DNA from: Ignelater luminosus | Taxonomy: Eukaryota; Arthropoda; Insecta; Coleoptera; Elateridae | Assembly (NCBI GenBank): GCA_011009095.1 | Contig: VTPC01090621.1 | Coordinates: 22,111-86,110, forward strand | Length of the DNA stretch: 64,000 nucleotides | Direction of reading: 5' to 3' | Part shown: piece by piece, positions 46,301-59,342 of the stretch | Numbering within the stretch: the first letter of the stretch is position 1 | Layout: each line of letters opens with the position of its first letter | The notes under the pieces: generated by a model | Told to the model about the DNA's origin: nothing | Databases searched by the model: none | What the model saw: the letters and a program-made list of their open reading frames with translations, nothing else | Made by a program: the position numbers and the translations under genes

Positions 46301-49300
46301 ATTTTTGATTCAAAGTTGGATTAAACGTGAGGTTAGAGAACTGTCCTACCCACTTGTTGCACTCTGAGAAACTTACCTTAGAATCGCAGAGTAAGATTCT
46401 CAGCTGCTTTTTTCCAGCTTGTTCATTCAGGAAACTTACTTAGCCTTTGAGCGTCCCTGAATCTCCAATGATAACATTGGAACATCCTAACTGAATCCTG
46501 GTCAAAAGTTGGCAATATAGGTTGTCAAATTTATAAAGCAAAAGTAAAACAATCACATTATAATAAGTAGCTCAGTGAAGAATTTATGAAGAACTAAAAC
46601 AATATCTAATTCAGAAGGAAATGGAGGTAAAACAATGCATGTCGTAGAAAACTTTTCCAAGATAAATGAAAGAAGACGTTTTTAGACATACACTACTTGG
46701 TCGTTCATAACCATGGAAAGAGAGGTAAGAGATATCATATTAAGCAATTACGAATTATAAAGCAGAATGCACAAAAATTAGAAAGACAGTACAGCAAACT
46801 AGATGCCAATTTATCTTACCTGCAGAATCTGAAAGGGGCGACTTCAGAAAAAAACCAGAAAATTTCTAATTTCTAAAAGAAGAAATATAAAACCGAAAAA
46901 AGACAACCAGCAAACTCTTAACATCTTCATAAGAAGACAAGTAAAGGAAAACCTGTAGAAAGGATTACAATACTAAAATAAAGATAACAATAAAAATGAA
47001 TAAAGATAAATAAAGATGTAAAACTTTATGTTTGCTTTGTTACTGGCAAAACCTCTTAACATTTCTAAAAAGCTTTTTTAACTCGTAAGCAGGATATTTT
47101 TATGCAAAGGCAACCATTCAATTAGTTTGTCGGTTAGAGATTTCAATGCAACATGACGGGATTAACCTCAGGCAAGCAACTGAAACTACTTTTTTAGTAG
47201 TATTAACAGATTATGTTTTTATTCGAAAACCATTATCTCTAAATAGATTGTTGTTTGTTTTAAGAAACGTTGGCACTGATTTACCGCCATGCAGAATTTC
47301 AACGTTTTATAACATAACAACAGGCAAGCAGCAATAACTAAAGCCATAACTGTCTAGAAGCTCATAATAAATTTAAGTATTCAGTCATCAACGTAACATT
47401 TTAATAAAGGGCTTAAGCTTCGAATACTAAATGATTTTAAAAGAGCTGGTATTTTAACACACAATTCACATAGATCACCTTTGTTTATTTTGTAAAATCG
47501 ATTAAGATATTTATTCAGAAGCGTTGTAGAAATTAATCTGCCATTAAATATTTTAACACAATATGAATGGGATTTTAAATGTTAATAAAAGCAGTAAACT
47601 CAAACACGTTCCAAGACGACCGCCTACACAATAATTTTTAATTTTTTGCCTAATTATCTTGCAACTTAATATGTGTGTGAAATATTTAATTACAACTCGT
47701 TATATTAAAATAAAGAATTTCCGTGTTGCTTAGGATTAAAAAACACGAGTTCCTATTGAGTGTTAAATAATTTTATTGTGTATAATCAAGATGTTAATAT
47801 TATTCTTATTAAGTGAATACTAATCAAATTTTCTCTGATGATTTGAAATATTTTACAACCATATTCAGTAGAAATTGATTATGGATATTTTATTTTGCGG
47901 TTTTTACCATAGATGGTAAATTTATACATATTCTTGTCTGTTTTTTATTTTACTGCAAACGTTTAGAATATATATAAAAAAGGAATAAAATTTTAATTAA
48001 AGGCGGTGCGAATATGGATATTTTTCTAAATTAAATTATCACTATTTGGTTTATGAATTTAAGGAAGAGGCATTTCTTTTTCTAAATACTATTAGTCACG
48101 AAGTAGAAGATTTATTAGAAGTTGACGGGTTTTTAAATTTCTCATGTAAGTGGGATTTTAGAGTTTCTACAGCCTGGATTAATTAGGTCAATAAAGAAAT
48201 TTATTTTAGTATATCAGTAGTAGATGTTCATGTTTACTAGCTAATAAGTGAAAGAATATATCAGGTAAAAATTCTCTGTGTTTACTTTCTTTTATAAGTG
48301 TATTTAAATCATGGCAAAAGTCAATGACCTAATTTATGATATACTAATTAGCAAGGTGTATAAGACACTTCGTTGATTTTAAGGAAGTGTAAACTTTTTT
48401 TGTTAGTTTTCCAATTATTTAATTATTCCAATAGACAAGTGACTGCTTCTTATCTCAAATAATCTATGCTTTCCAGTTGGTCTTCCTAATATATGGCAGT
48501 TTCAGCGGTTCAATTCCAAGTACTATACATTCTTTATCTGAAACGATGACAATGTCCCAAATGTTAAAAAGCTTCTCTTACGCTACTGATAACCACAGCT
48601 CTGGTTTTTGTAACAAAATCTCTCTCGAATTCTTCTTTTCTGAACTATCAACTATTCTCAAAACTTTGGATACGCTCAAGACCAAGTAAAATCCTTTGGC
48701 AAATGAATTTCTGCTTTTACTAAATTCTTATGCGTATCTTTTCTACTTTTTCTGTTTGTTTGCTTGTTTGTCCAACGATGAGATTGTGACACCGTCGTTG
48801 GTGTTTCACTTGTTCAAAGCAGAACATGTTTTTAGTGAATTTACAAATGTAAGCTTAATCCACCCCAAACTCCCAACCAAGTTTAAATTTGGTAACTACT
48901 AAATACGCATCATAACCGTCTACCTATAGATGAATTTAGGGGAGGTATCAAAAGCCATCATGCGTTATCCAGCTGTGCTAAATTGAAAAAACCTTCCAAA
49001 AGCTACCTCCATACAGAAGTATTTTAAGGATACATTTAGTGGTGATTTGATGTACATTAGGTAATTACAGCTTCTATACTCTCAAAGTGAGTGTTAAGAC
49101 TGCTGTTATATTTGTATTGTCTCGAAAAGTAATACGTAGTCCTCAGTAGTAGAAATACACTCCAGGGCGACAAAATTAAATTAAGTAACTGTAAGAAGAT
49201 TTTGGGTTACTTGATCCCTCTGATAACAGCGTGGCTGTTATGAAAGGTTCTAAAATATAGGGAAAAGATAAGAAAGCCAAAATCCATTGTGGACATTGAA

Positions 49301-52300
49301 AACCAGTTCTGGTACTACCTCATTTCTAAGTGCCAGAACTTTTTCGAACAAGTTTTCCCAACAGGTTATCAACTGGAGGTTTCCAAATCTGAGAGTTTTT
49401 GCTTAACCAGCACTTCAATGGTACGAAATCACTATTCAACTAATATTTCAAAGGTAGTATAGATTTTGATAAATTCGACTTGAATGTTTCTGCCACGTTC
49501 TAGGAAGTTAACCTGATTATTTTGGAAGCTTGAGAAGGATTAAGGCCTTCATGATTTTAAGTTTATTTGGCTGAGGCGGAAGGTTATTTTACAATAATTC
49601 TAGATAGAACACCATCTAAAACTAATTGGCATAGAATTTAGTGCACTTTAAAGAAAATCCTTTTAACAAGACGACACTCCCATTTATACCGTTAATCTGG
49701 TAATCTACCAAATAAAACAGTTAAGAGTTTAACAGTTTAAAGCATTTCCTAACAACTCAAGATTTCAAAGAATAAGCAAAAGTGTGACGCCATGAATAAT
49801 ATTGAGAAAGGTTAAATTAGATTATAATAATACTTTGTCCTTCCACAATTTGGTTTTTGATCTTTGCACTGACCTGTGACTATTCCACTAGATGAAGTAA
49901 GGAAAAGCTTAAAAGGTGCTTTAGTAATTCCAAAGTGGTTAAGTTAGTTTCTGGTCCACTTGGTTTTGGTTTTGATGCCAAGTATCGCACAGTGGCATAA
50001 TATCACAGCCTACTAAACGGTAGTTGCACCATTTCGGATGACATATTTTGATGGCATTCAAGGCGTAAATACCTTTTGCCATTTTTTCCTGCGGCTGTGA
50101 TTAAACTGTTCTATTCGCTAAGATAATCTTTATTTCAGATTAAAAGATGGTGTATTGTAGAATCTACTGACTTAGTTGATTACTGCATCTAATTTGTCTT
50201 TCTGTCTCTTTTTATTTCTGCTTTATAAAATTTGCAATGCAAAAATACAAAAAGCATTATTGCATTTAAAAAGAATTTAATGGCAATTACCGAATTCAAG
50301 TTAGTAAAGACAGTCTTCTGTGAACGTTATTCAATTAATGTTTTGTTGCAGTTTTGCATTAACTATAGTTGATATAGGCAAGAGTAAGCTGGGATGGGCA
50401 CTTCTGATGCCTATCTGGAAAACAGCCAGACTGGTAAAAGCTATTTTTAGTAGTGAAAAGAAACTGAACTTTGAAGATCGTGACAGCAACCAACACTGTT
50501 AGTGAAAAAATTAAATTCTTTTGAAAGCATCGAATGATGCTTGATATTGATTTGGGTAATTTTCAGAAAAGATGGAAAGATCGGCTTGGTCATTTTACTA
50601 GATAAGTAAACGGTAGAAAACATTTAATTTTATTATAAGTAAGAGCGTCTACATAAAAAGTCACTTTTTAGTAAAACATCAATCACAAGTTAGGTTGTAC
50701 ATATTTGTAGAAGCTTCAGAAGTTCGAATTAAGTTCGGCTGTAAAAATTTCTCAAATGTGGCAATATCTTAATGTGTAGCAAAACAGGGTGTGTATAACT
50801 TTCTGCCTCGATTATAATTTTGTTTCACAGTTTTACCTAAAAAATTCGTAAAACATAATTATAGCACGTAACTGTATTATAAATACCGTTCAAATTCACT
50901 TATTACCGATAAAACTGCAAAAACAAACAAATTAATTTTAATTCCAACAGAAAATATACTGAAAATATCTTAGATAACCTGGAAACTTTAATGAACGATT
51001 AGAATGCAAACTCTCCTTACATGTTCGTTTCGTCCTACAAAACAACCACATTAACCAAGATAAAATCAATCTAGTTGTATAGTTTCCAATTTCAACAGCA
51101 TTAATTTTCTTTTTCCCGAACTAAATAGAGATATCAAGGCGAATGATGACACGAAACACGAAAAATCCTAATACGAAAACACCGTCCAACTAAGATAAAA
51201 AGTCTTCGCTATCGGCAGCCATATATATAAAATAAATTGCGTCCGGTTGTCTGAGCAACCTTTGCTCTAAGAGTTTTTCTAATCTAGTTGCGTCCATTGA
51301 AAATGTCATAGTGTAAGAGTTATGTGAGATCGAGGTTGTCAAAGCACGGTAATTAAGAAGCTGCAGGCTACACAAGGCAACTGCCGGAAACTGGCCATGA
51401 ATAATACCTTCAGCTGCTGATTTATTATGTATATATTTTATTTATTTACCAACAGTAATATGTTATAGAACTATGAATAAAATGTTCGTTACTCGTTTCC
51501 ATACCCCTATCGTAGAGCAGATACTCTTGTTTGTTGTTGTAATACGTTATTGCGTCGTTATAAATTTCAGCTATGAATAAAATTACATTAATTGGTAGAT
51601 TATTAATATTTATTTAGAATTTAATTATATTCCAACTATATTTATAATAAAATACTTTGATGGTTGAATTATAACTAGGAGGAAATGTGTTTAAAGCTCT
51701 AAATAAGCACAATGCGAAGAAAGTGTGCATTATTAAGTTATTTAATTCAGTAAAACGCATATCTTTCTTTCCTAAGGAGTCCTAATTGTTGCCATAACTA
51801 TAAAATAAAATGTAAAATAACGCATTTACATACAGTCGGTTGTCTTTTCCAGTAATTCACCGTTTATCATCGCCGTGGGTGAGCGAAAGAGACGACTGCA
51901 CATAATCGTGCGTGCAAGAAAGTGTTCACTATAAAGCTCATAAAAATGTCCACTTTATTTATGTATACAATGTGTCACAAGTAATGACTCCTGAAATAAA
52001 GACAGGTTGTCGTTTGATGGGCAATGTTTCATTATATATGCGAATATCCCCGGCGTTTTCGGTGAAAGATCGAAAAATACTGATGTTCTTTCAACTTGAA
52101 ATAAACGGTGGGAACTAATTTTGTATGCAAAATGAGACTCGTTTGTTTAGTACGATTATAGTAGATTGGTTATCTCACTTTTTCCATATGTTATAAATTT
52201 TGAATTTTAAGAATGTTGTACCTAATATTAAAAAGTGATATGTTTAATAAATTAATATTATTATGCTCTTTCTTACGTAACTAACCAAACTTAACTTTTT

Positions 52301-53365
52301 GACACCAGAGGTGGTCGATCGTGGAAATCGATGAGAAACATTTTGTGTTTAAAGATTCAATATACAGCAGAGTTTGTATTTAGATTTAGGTAAAGATATA
52401 AAATGCTTTATGAACCTAAAAATTATTTTTCAAATTTTTATATTTCACTACAAATTTTGCAAGTTTTTCAAACTATTCTTGTTGAGAATGTTTGTGTTTC
52501 TAAATTGGAATCTTCAAGTCCCCATTTCTTCCTTTCTTTATATTTAACTCAATCTTCTAGAAAAGTTTTTAGATTCTTAGTTTTGAAACTCGTTTTGCGT
52601 TTGAAGATAATTTAATCTTCAATTTATGTAACGATTTCATCTGTAATTCTCTTCTAACTCAGGATAGGATGTGCATTTCCTTGCCGGACTTCGTTTTTAT
52701 TTCAACCTTCACATCATTATTAACTTAAGTCGTTTATATTTTTATCATCTCATTATAAATTACAAAAAGGTCAGCTTCTTCGTTTTCTAATCTCATTTCA
52801 AATGCATTAAGATTATTCATGATATTCACTTTTAGAGACCATACGAACGAGAATGAATATGATAAGAACCACTAAGAGAAATTATTTTTTTCAAGAAAAT
52901 GCAGTAAGCTACCAACCATGTCGACCCAACAGTGATAGGATAAAAACTGACAATGACGAGATACATTTAGTCATTTGCTTCTAAAAACCTTGGAATTTCA
53001 GCTGAACACAAAGCGCGCGCCCAGAGGTTCTGGTAGTCCTACTACAGCTATTTTTGTGCATTAATTAAAGTGCCACAAGGGCATTAATGAGATTACGATA
53101 CACGAATATTGAAGTGAGCAGCATCCTTTGGACAATAGCAAAACGCTGAAGCTACAATCTTGCCGCCATGATGACAGGGATATCCTTGGCAGTTTGTGAG
53201 TCTTTTCTGTTTAATTAATTAGCACCAGTCAAGTTTTCGAATACTAATGTTACGACTCTAGAGATTGGTAATGAGAGGACAGGACTAACCGGAATATTGT
53301 ACTTAGTTTGTGTATAACAATAAATACTTTAATGACAGTTAAGAATAGTCTCTAGTACAGATTTG
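43361..53365. other. No gene recognised; long AT-rich, repeat-poor stretch
   Basis: About 10 kb without a recognisable domain, transposon terminus or RNA gene. Weak exon-like items were seen: an acceptor (TTTTGTTGCAG) before a 49-codon frame to a stop at 50502, and a Cys-rich frame at 44913-45128. None has enough support. The low repeat content compared with 6-36 kb fits a large intron. Confidence 0.4.
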
Positions 53366-53369
53366 TAAA

Positions 53370-53610
53370 TCTAAAGGTGTAAGTCAATATTCTCCGATAA
53401 TAAGCAAACTCTTTGAAGGGCCTGTAAGGACACCATAGTCTAAGTACCACAGGTCTAACTCGGGTGAATTGAATTTCGCAATCAAATGTAAGATGATGCC
53501 AAAAAAAAGCAGAACTGAACGGTGTCCTCCTCTTGATGAACTCCATATTATAACCTTGTCACCATGGTAAAGATCGCCTGGATATGAGTAACACTGGAAG
53601 GCCAAAAGAA
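53370..53610 (-). mobile_element. LINE reverse-transcriptase fragment
   Basis: On the minus strand, CYSYPGDLYHGDKVIIWSS (about 53600-53540), after a short disrupted region where relatives have a GVQQGDPLGPLLF motif, continues FFGIILHLIAKFNSPELDLW and YLDYGVLTGPSKSLL (about 53500-53400). Relatives of this RT family have WYLDDG at the catalytic site. Here the second Asp is Tyr (YLDYG), so the copy is dead as well as truncated. About 75 codons survive in one frame. Confidence 0.65.
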
Positions 53611-56260
53611 GAATTAAAGGAAAATGGGTTTCGCCGCATGCTTTATGCTAAAATATCGTATCCATCGAAAAACTAGGAAGATAATGACAAAACTAAACTG
53701 CAAAAAGATTTATGGATTAATTTTAATAATAGAGAGGACAGCAAAATCACCATTTCGGATTAGCGATCTTTGAGTTCTGTTTGCAAATTCCTGCTGTTTT
53801 CATAATTTAGATAGTTATCTCTTGTATGCAACATTGGAACTACAACTACAATTTGGTGCACAAGAAAACAAATTTGAAAATATTTGAAATCATGAATCTT
53901 GCTCCAATTTGGATATTTTCCAGTGTGTACCTTCTAGAAAGAAAGTCTGTTAAATGCTTATTGGACCATATAGTTTTGGTGAAAGTCTAAAAAAGATTGA
54001 AAGACTTATGTAAGTCCAAACTGAATGCACTCTGCACTATCAAATTTATTCTAGATATTCAGAAGGTTTTAGAGTTGTTTACTTGTCTTTTAATCTTTTT
54101 CCAATCGTATACTTAATTACTTCTTTAGTTTTCTCGACTTTTTAGCGATTTCGTCTACATTTCCTAAAATGTTTGGTTGTAACATAGCAAAATGGGATTT
54201 TAATGTAAGAGGAGTTGAACATACAAGAAATTTGGGAAGACCAGTACGACTAGTAATCAGAATAAAAGAAGGTACAACAAAACTTTCACGAATGAGGTAT
54301 GGAATTCTCTTTCAAATTATAACTTTTTTTGTAAATGCCCTAAATCTTTATTATAAGAATTCCATTTCAAGTTTTTTCTCCGCAATTTCATTATATCATA
54401 AAATCAAATAACAGCAAAAACATGAAACAATAGATCATAGTTGACACCGACTAACCGCAAGCTGCTGAAGTTGGTTTTTTGTTCTTTTCTGCTGGAAACT
54501 ATTGGAATATGAAGAAACTGTTAGATGAAAGAATCTCGAATGATTTCCACGCATTCTGACACGTTTGCTCTGAAAACCTTTCAGATAATCAGTGTTCACT
54601 CGACACGCACGGTCTGTGGATTTACCACCTGTACGTGATTTATAACAAACTTAAAATAGTTGGTGAAACGTAGATGGTTTCAATGCACGAAACATCCCGT
54701 TGAAAATTGCACATAAGTAAAGAATTTTTCCGTCAATCTTCTCTTTTTTTGTTGTTCCGTAACGGTTGATTTAATTAAAATCATAGAAAGCTAGAATTTA
54801 TTAATTTATTTACTTTTCTTATCACGTATACCCAATCTCTAAATGCTGTTTATTCTATATAATTTAAAGGATTTTACCTTTTAATTTATTTTAAAATGTT
54901 CCCAGGAAGAGTTCTTCAGTAATATTTACAAGATCTCTGTATGCCCGTTATTATTTATACATTTCGCATAAATTAATAATTAAACGAACAGATATTGCTT
55001 ACCATTCATCATTGCATCGCGGAAATTAATTACCGGAATAGCTATATAAAATAAATTTGTCTTAAAGGAAGAAAAATGTGAAATTTATTAAAATTAAAAC
55101 ATTAACTTCTTCACTTCACATAAAACTTGTTATTGGATATAAAAAGATGTATCTGCTATAGATGTCCATAATAAAAGACATAAAATATATAGAATAGCAG
55201 TAGCTCGTTAGTATTACAAAAGCTTCTTTGACTACGTTCTTTCTTTGTCCTGTTCTCTTTTTGGAAAAATTGAAATTATGTATTGATCAAGAAAGTGTTT
55301 CGATACGTGCTTAGACAATTTATCACGTTTTAACACAATAAGTACTAGAACACGTCTGCTAACTAATGGTTAGGTAAAGGCGTTCACAGTAAAACTGTGT
55401 AATGTAATAATGTTTGAGTAGAACCACAGGTGTTTTCTACCACCTACCACCTGAGGATACCTTAAATAAGTTGTTTGAATGCAGACAAGTTTCTAAGCTT
55501 TTATTATTTTTTTTGTCATACGTGTAAGCTGATACTACTTAATGTTATAATTTAATTTTTTTTAAATTGTTATTCATACCTTTGTTGCTATTTTTAGATT
55601 ATAACTGGAATCCGTATTTATCAAGGCCGCTTCTTATATCTTCTTCTATAAAAACAATAAGCTATAAAAATGATTTATAAAAATTGATTTAAAAATAATT
55701 ATACCAACAGAATTCGTGCCCAAAAAGTTTTTAGTGTGTTTACAATATTTAGAAAAGTCTTCCTGGTATAATATAATTAATCATAACACCAAGGACATCC
55801 TTTTTGAAATCTGAACTAAAATTAGAACACTATAAGCACATTCTAGTGTAAAATCGATTATATTAGCTGATTGTATTCTAATATAAACTATTTGTTAGAA
55901 ATATTGAGCTTTCAATCTTGGGGTCTAGGCGGATTCAAGCTCAAGACACATACTAATAAGACCTACAACTAGAAACCAAGTTAATAAAGAATTAAATGCT
56001 ATCAAACTACACTCAGGTGCAATAAAAAGTTTCCAACTAATCTTGTTAAGGTTTAACAGGGCAGACACGAAAGTTCTGCTCTTAGTATATCTTAGTTCTC
56101 TTAACTTCATAGACATCTAAAGAATAAAAAAACAATAGATATGCAAAGAAAACGACTAATGCTTGAACACAACTCGAAAATTGAAAAACTAAAAATTAAA
56201 TTCAACAAGAAATACGATCGAGTTATGATTATTCAGTATCTCGAATTATTTCCTCCAGAT
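53611..56260. other. No gene recognised
   Basis: AT-rich sequence. A possible internal exon at about 54195-54297 (RNLGRPVRLVIRIKEGTTKL between a TAACATAG acceptor and a GTATGG donor) is the only coding-like item and is weak. Confidence 0.35.
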
Positions 56261-57056
56261 GTGATTACAGCTTACATGCACTTTTGTATGCTACCAATTG
56301 AAGTACGGAAATAATCTTGAGGGATATTCTTCCACTCTTCTTAAAGCGCAATGTAAAGGTCTTGTAGTGAAGCTGGTAACACTGGTCGACTTCTTATGAG
56401 TTTATCTAATATGTCCCAAGCATGCTCGATCGAATTCATGTCCGGTGAGCATGCTGGCCAATCCATACAGGTTACCCCAACATGGTCTTCCAAAATGTAT
56501 AGGTGTGCTGTTAAAGCCCCCTTTCGACAAAGACAAGTTCCGTAGGAGCTTTCAATGAAATGCCAGCCCATCCATAATAGAGCCTCCATTATGACTGACT
56601 CCTGGAACTAACGTACAAACTGCATGTCGTTCACCTGCCCTTCTCCACACTCGTTGTCGCCCATCTGATGAATAAAGGCAAAACCTAGATTCATCAATGA
56701 ACAGTACAGCTTTCCAGTGCTCCAATGTCCATGTCAAGTGATTATGAGCAAATTATAGCCTGACTGTTCGATGACGCGGTAGCAATTTTGGTCTATGAGC
56801 TGGTCTACAAGCAGTCAAACCTACCTCCGCTAATCTTCTGCGAACTATCCACACAGTTACATCGACATCACGAACCTCTCTAAAGGCCCGTCTAGACGCA
56901 ACGTTTTATCTGTTTAGTCAAAACGGTCAGTCAAGACATTGGAAATTGGCGTGTCTTCACGACTACGTTTTGTCCGAGGCATTTCTCAGTTCTGTAGATT
57001 AAGCGGCGGAAGAAACATTTCTGTTAGCTACTTTTCAGCGTACCGTGTGAAAAAAA

Positions 57057-58650
57057 ACCAAAAAACGTGGAAGGTGGTGCAGAGGGTATTTGCTTAAAAA
57101 GAACAGGTAACTCACGTGGATTTCCTTCGGAAATTGCGCAGTGAACCTGAAGATTAGAGTAATAAATACGTATACTGATTTATTATCATTAGTCACTCCA
57201 GATATCTCGAAAACGGACACTTGCATGAGAAGGGCGATTACACTTCATGAGCAATTAACTGCTACTTTAGGATTTCTAGCGACTGGTAGAAGCTATAGAG
57301 ATCTGGAATTCACAACCGCCGTTTCTAAGCAATCATTAAGCTGCATCGTACCTGAAACTTGTAAAGCCTTATACAGCGTCCCGAAAAAGAAATATCTAAA
57401 GGCAAGTAAACAGAATACACAATTTCTAAGTAATTACATGGGAAACGAGTATGTATGAAAACTATTTTTCAAAATTAGTGAAATACCGAACAAGATTGTA
57501 AAACTTTTAATTTGTACAAGAGGGATTTAACGGCTCCGGTTGCATTACATTTTGTTGTCATTCAGTAGTAACGGTTCTAGTTACTTGTCTTCTCTCCTTA
57601 CAATTCACGACTTTGAAGTCTTGTGTCAAGATCTCCATTTGTGCCTCAAACAGAACATCATTGATGAGCTTTTGGGCAAAAGCATTCTGTTTGTCCTTAA
57701 GACCACGCAATTTGTGGGCAATATGCCAAAAACATCAAAACAGTCATCTGAGTGAACTGTTTTCAATTTTTCTCCAACAAAGTGCATCACTTCCGATGTC
57801 TTGTCATCGTGATCTCATTGCTTCCTCTTTCCTCTGAAAGACGCCAAAGAAGATGTACTACTGGAAAACGTAGTAATCTTTGATGACCTCGCAGTGTTGC
57901 AGATGGCGTAGAGGTGGCAGGGATCGAGGAAAGTGGCTCTGTTGGAGGCTGCTCATGGTCACTCAACTCTTCCTGAAATCAAAGAGAGTAGAACACCCTA
58001 ATTACATCATTTAATATTAGAATTTAGCTAAAATATGATTTCGTTTTTTTTTTCAGTTTCCATTGCCAATGCTACCTGCGAGTTTATTTATTGTGATGCA
58101 GGAACAAATGGCAGAATTTCTGATGGAGGAGTTATTGCAAATACCGTGCTTTATGAGATGCTTACAAATTCCTAAAGCACGAACAGTTTCGAACTCAGAT
58201 AAACGTCTCCCATATGATTTTGTCGGCGATGAAGCCTTTGATATGCTTTATGACCTCCTAAAACCGTATTGCCGGAACAGCTTAAATGCAGAAACAAGAA
58301 TTTTTAACTAGCGTTTATCAAGGGCTCGGCGGGTGGTCGAAAATACATTTGGAATAATGGCATCTCGATTCGGAATTCTCCACACAGCCATTAACTTAAA
58401 CCTAACTAATATTGATACTGTGGTTCTTACTTGTTGTGCGCTGCACAATTTTTCAAGGCGAGAATGTGCCAAAACTACACACATTCCAGAGGTACTGGAC
58501 CATGAGAACATAGACGATGGTTCTGTTGAGATACGAAAAAGATGTAGACACGGGCAGATTCTGGGAAATGCAAAAGTTGTCAGAAATAAATTCAAGATGT
58601 ACATCAATGAGGGGTATGTACCGTTGCAGTATACAACCATCGTGTTGTGA
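57057..58650 (+). pseudogene. HARBI1-type DDE nuclease, two separated parts
   Basis: The N-terminal part (57057-57405) includes KEQVTHVDFLRKLRSEPED, then DLLSLVTPDISKTDTCMRRA, LGFLATGRSYRDLEF and SKQSLSCIVPETCKALYSV up to KKKYLK. There a GCAAGT sequence (a GC-type or mutated GT donor) follows. The C-terminal part (about 58053-58650), preceded by TTTTTTTTTTCAG, reads EFIYCDAGTNGRISDGGVIA (second catalytic Asp), RTVSNSDKRLPYDFVGDEAF (catalytic Glu), and RLSRARRVVENTFGIMASRF to TCCALHNF and a stop at 58650. The central region with the first Asp (GAIDGKH-type) is absent. Between the two parts lies the antisense second exon of the MADF gene. At least two further disruptions (a frameshift after YEML and a stop after RIFN) show that it is inactive. 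Confidence 0.88.
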
Positions 58651-59342
58651 GACGGAATTTTTTTTCTATATCAATAGGTGATGTACAGTTATTTCTAGGT
58701 TCTTTATAGACCTCTGAATGCCTCTATTTCATTATAACGTGAAGCTATGTAAACTGATAGATTATTATATTATATTACATTCGTTATAATTTTTCTTTCC
58801 CATACATGTGAATAAAAAAATAACAATAACGAGAAAGTACTGTACCTTGCCTAAAATAATTTAGTGATACAGCACTTTTTAAATCAACCTAAACAGGTAC
58901 GTTTATACCATCTTGTTATTGTTCTGTGTAAAAAAATAAATTTGTTTCAATAAGTTTAAATATGTATGGTAAAACAATAGCTTACCCCTTATCAGAATCC
59001 TCGTCTATATTGCTTATGGACTTCCGAGGTGTTTCATGGTCGCTCGAAAACGACAGCAAATCAAAGTACCACAAAGATGGCTTGTATACCTCGTCTGCAG
59101 AGGTACCACACCGCATCGACTTTTTAATTTTGGATAATTCTTTGCGGTACACAGACCTTAAAGAATAATTTTTTTGCCACTGTATCCTTCTGGAATCTTA
59201 CAACCAGTGCGGCATAGGCTTGCCTTTCTTTATCGCGGTCACTATAATCTTTAGATTTAACTTTTCACAAACGGGGGAAGCTCTTATAAAGTTTAATGAA
59301 TTCACCAAGAAATTCACGCGAACATTAACGCAAATCAATCAT
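57558..59342 (-). pseudogene. MADF/BESS DNA-binding protein of the Harbinger element
   Basis: The first exon (59342 to about 58986) encodes a MADF domain: CSREFLGEFIKLYKSFPRL, then a stop where the family has Trp (TTG TGA for LW), KVKSKDYSDRDKERQAYAAL, and after a frameshift LRSVYRKELSKIKKSMRCG and DDVYKPSLWYFDLLSF-like sequence (DEVYKPSLWYFDLLSF here), ending ISNIDEDSDKG at a GTAAGC donor. The acceptor TTTGATTTCAG precedes the second exon at 57972: EELSDHEQPPTEPLSSIPAT, then with indels HIAHKLRGLKDKQNAFAQKL, INDVLFEAQMEILTQDFKVV and a stop at 57558. This is the BESS-type C-terminal half. In Harbinger elements this protein binds DNA and imports the nuclease. The exon junction phase is off by extra G residues, and the gene is dead. 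Confidence 0.85.

Noticed and set aside
50345-50502. Good acceptor (TTTTGTTGCAG) before a 49-codon frame to a stop
   Set aside because: Encoded residues match nothing known, and one splice-like signal in AT-rich DNA is weak evidence.
53167-53205. ATG in GCCGCC context followed by a GTGAGT donor-like site
   Set aside because: Only about a dozen codons, no promoter features upstream and no partner exon.
54195-54297. Exon-like stretch RNLGRPVRLVIRIKEGTTKL between AG and GT
   Set aside because: Basic, protein-like composition is suggestive, but no family is recognised and the acceptor is poor.
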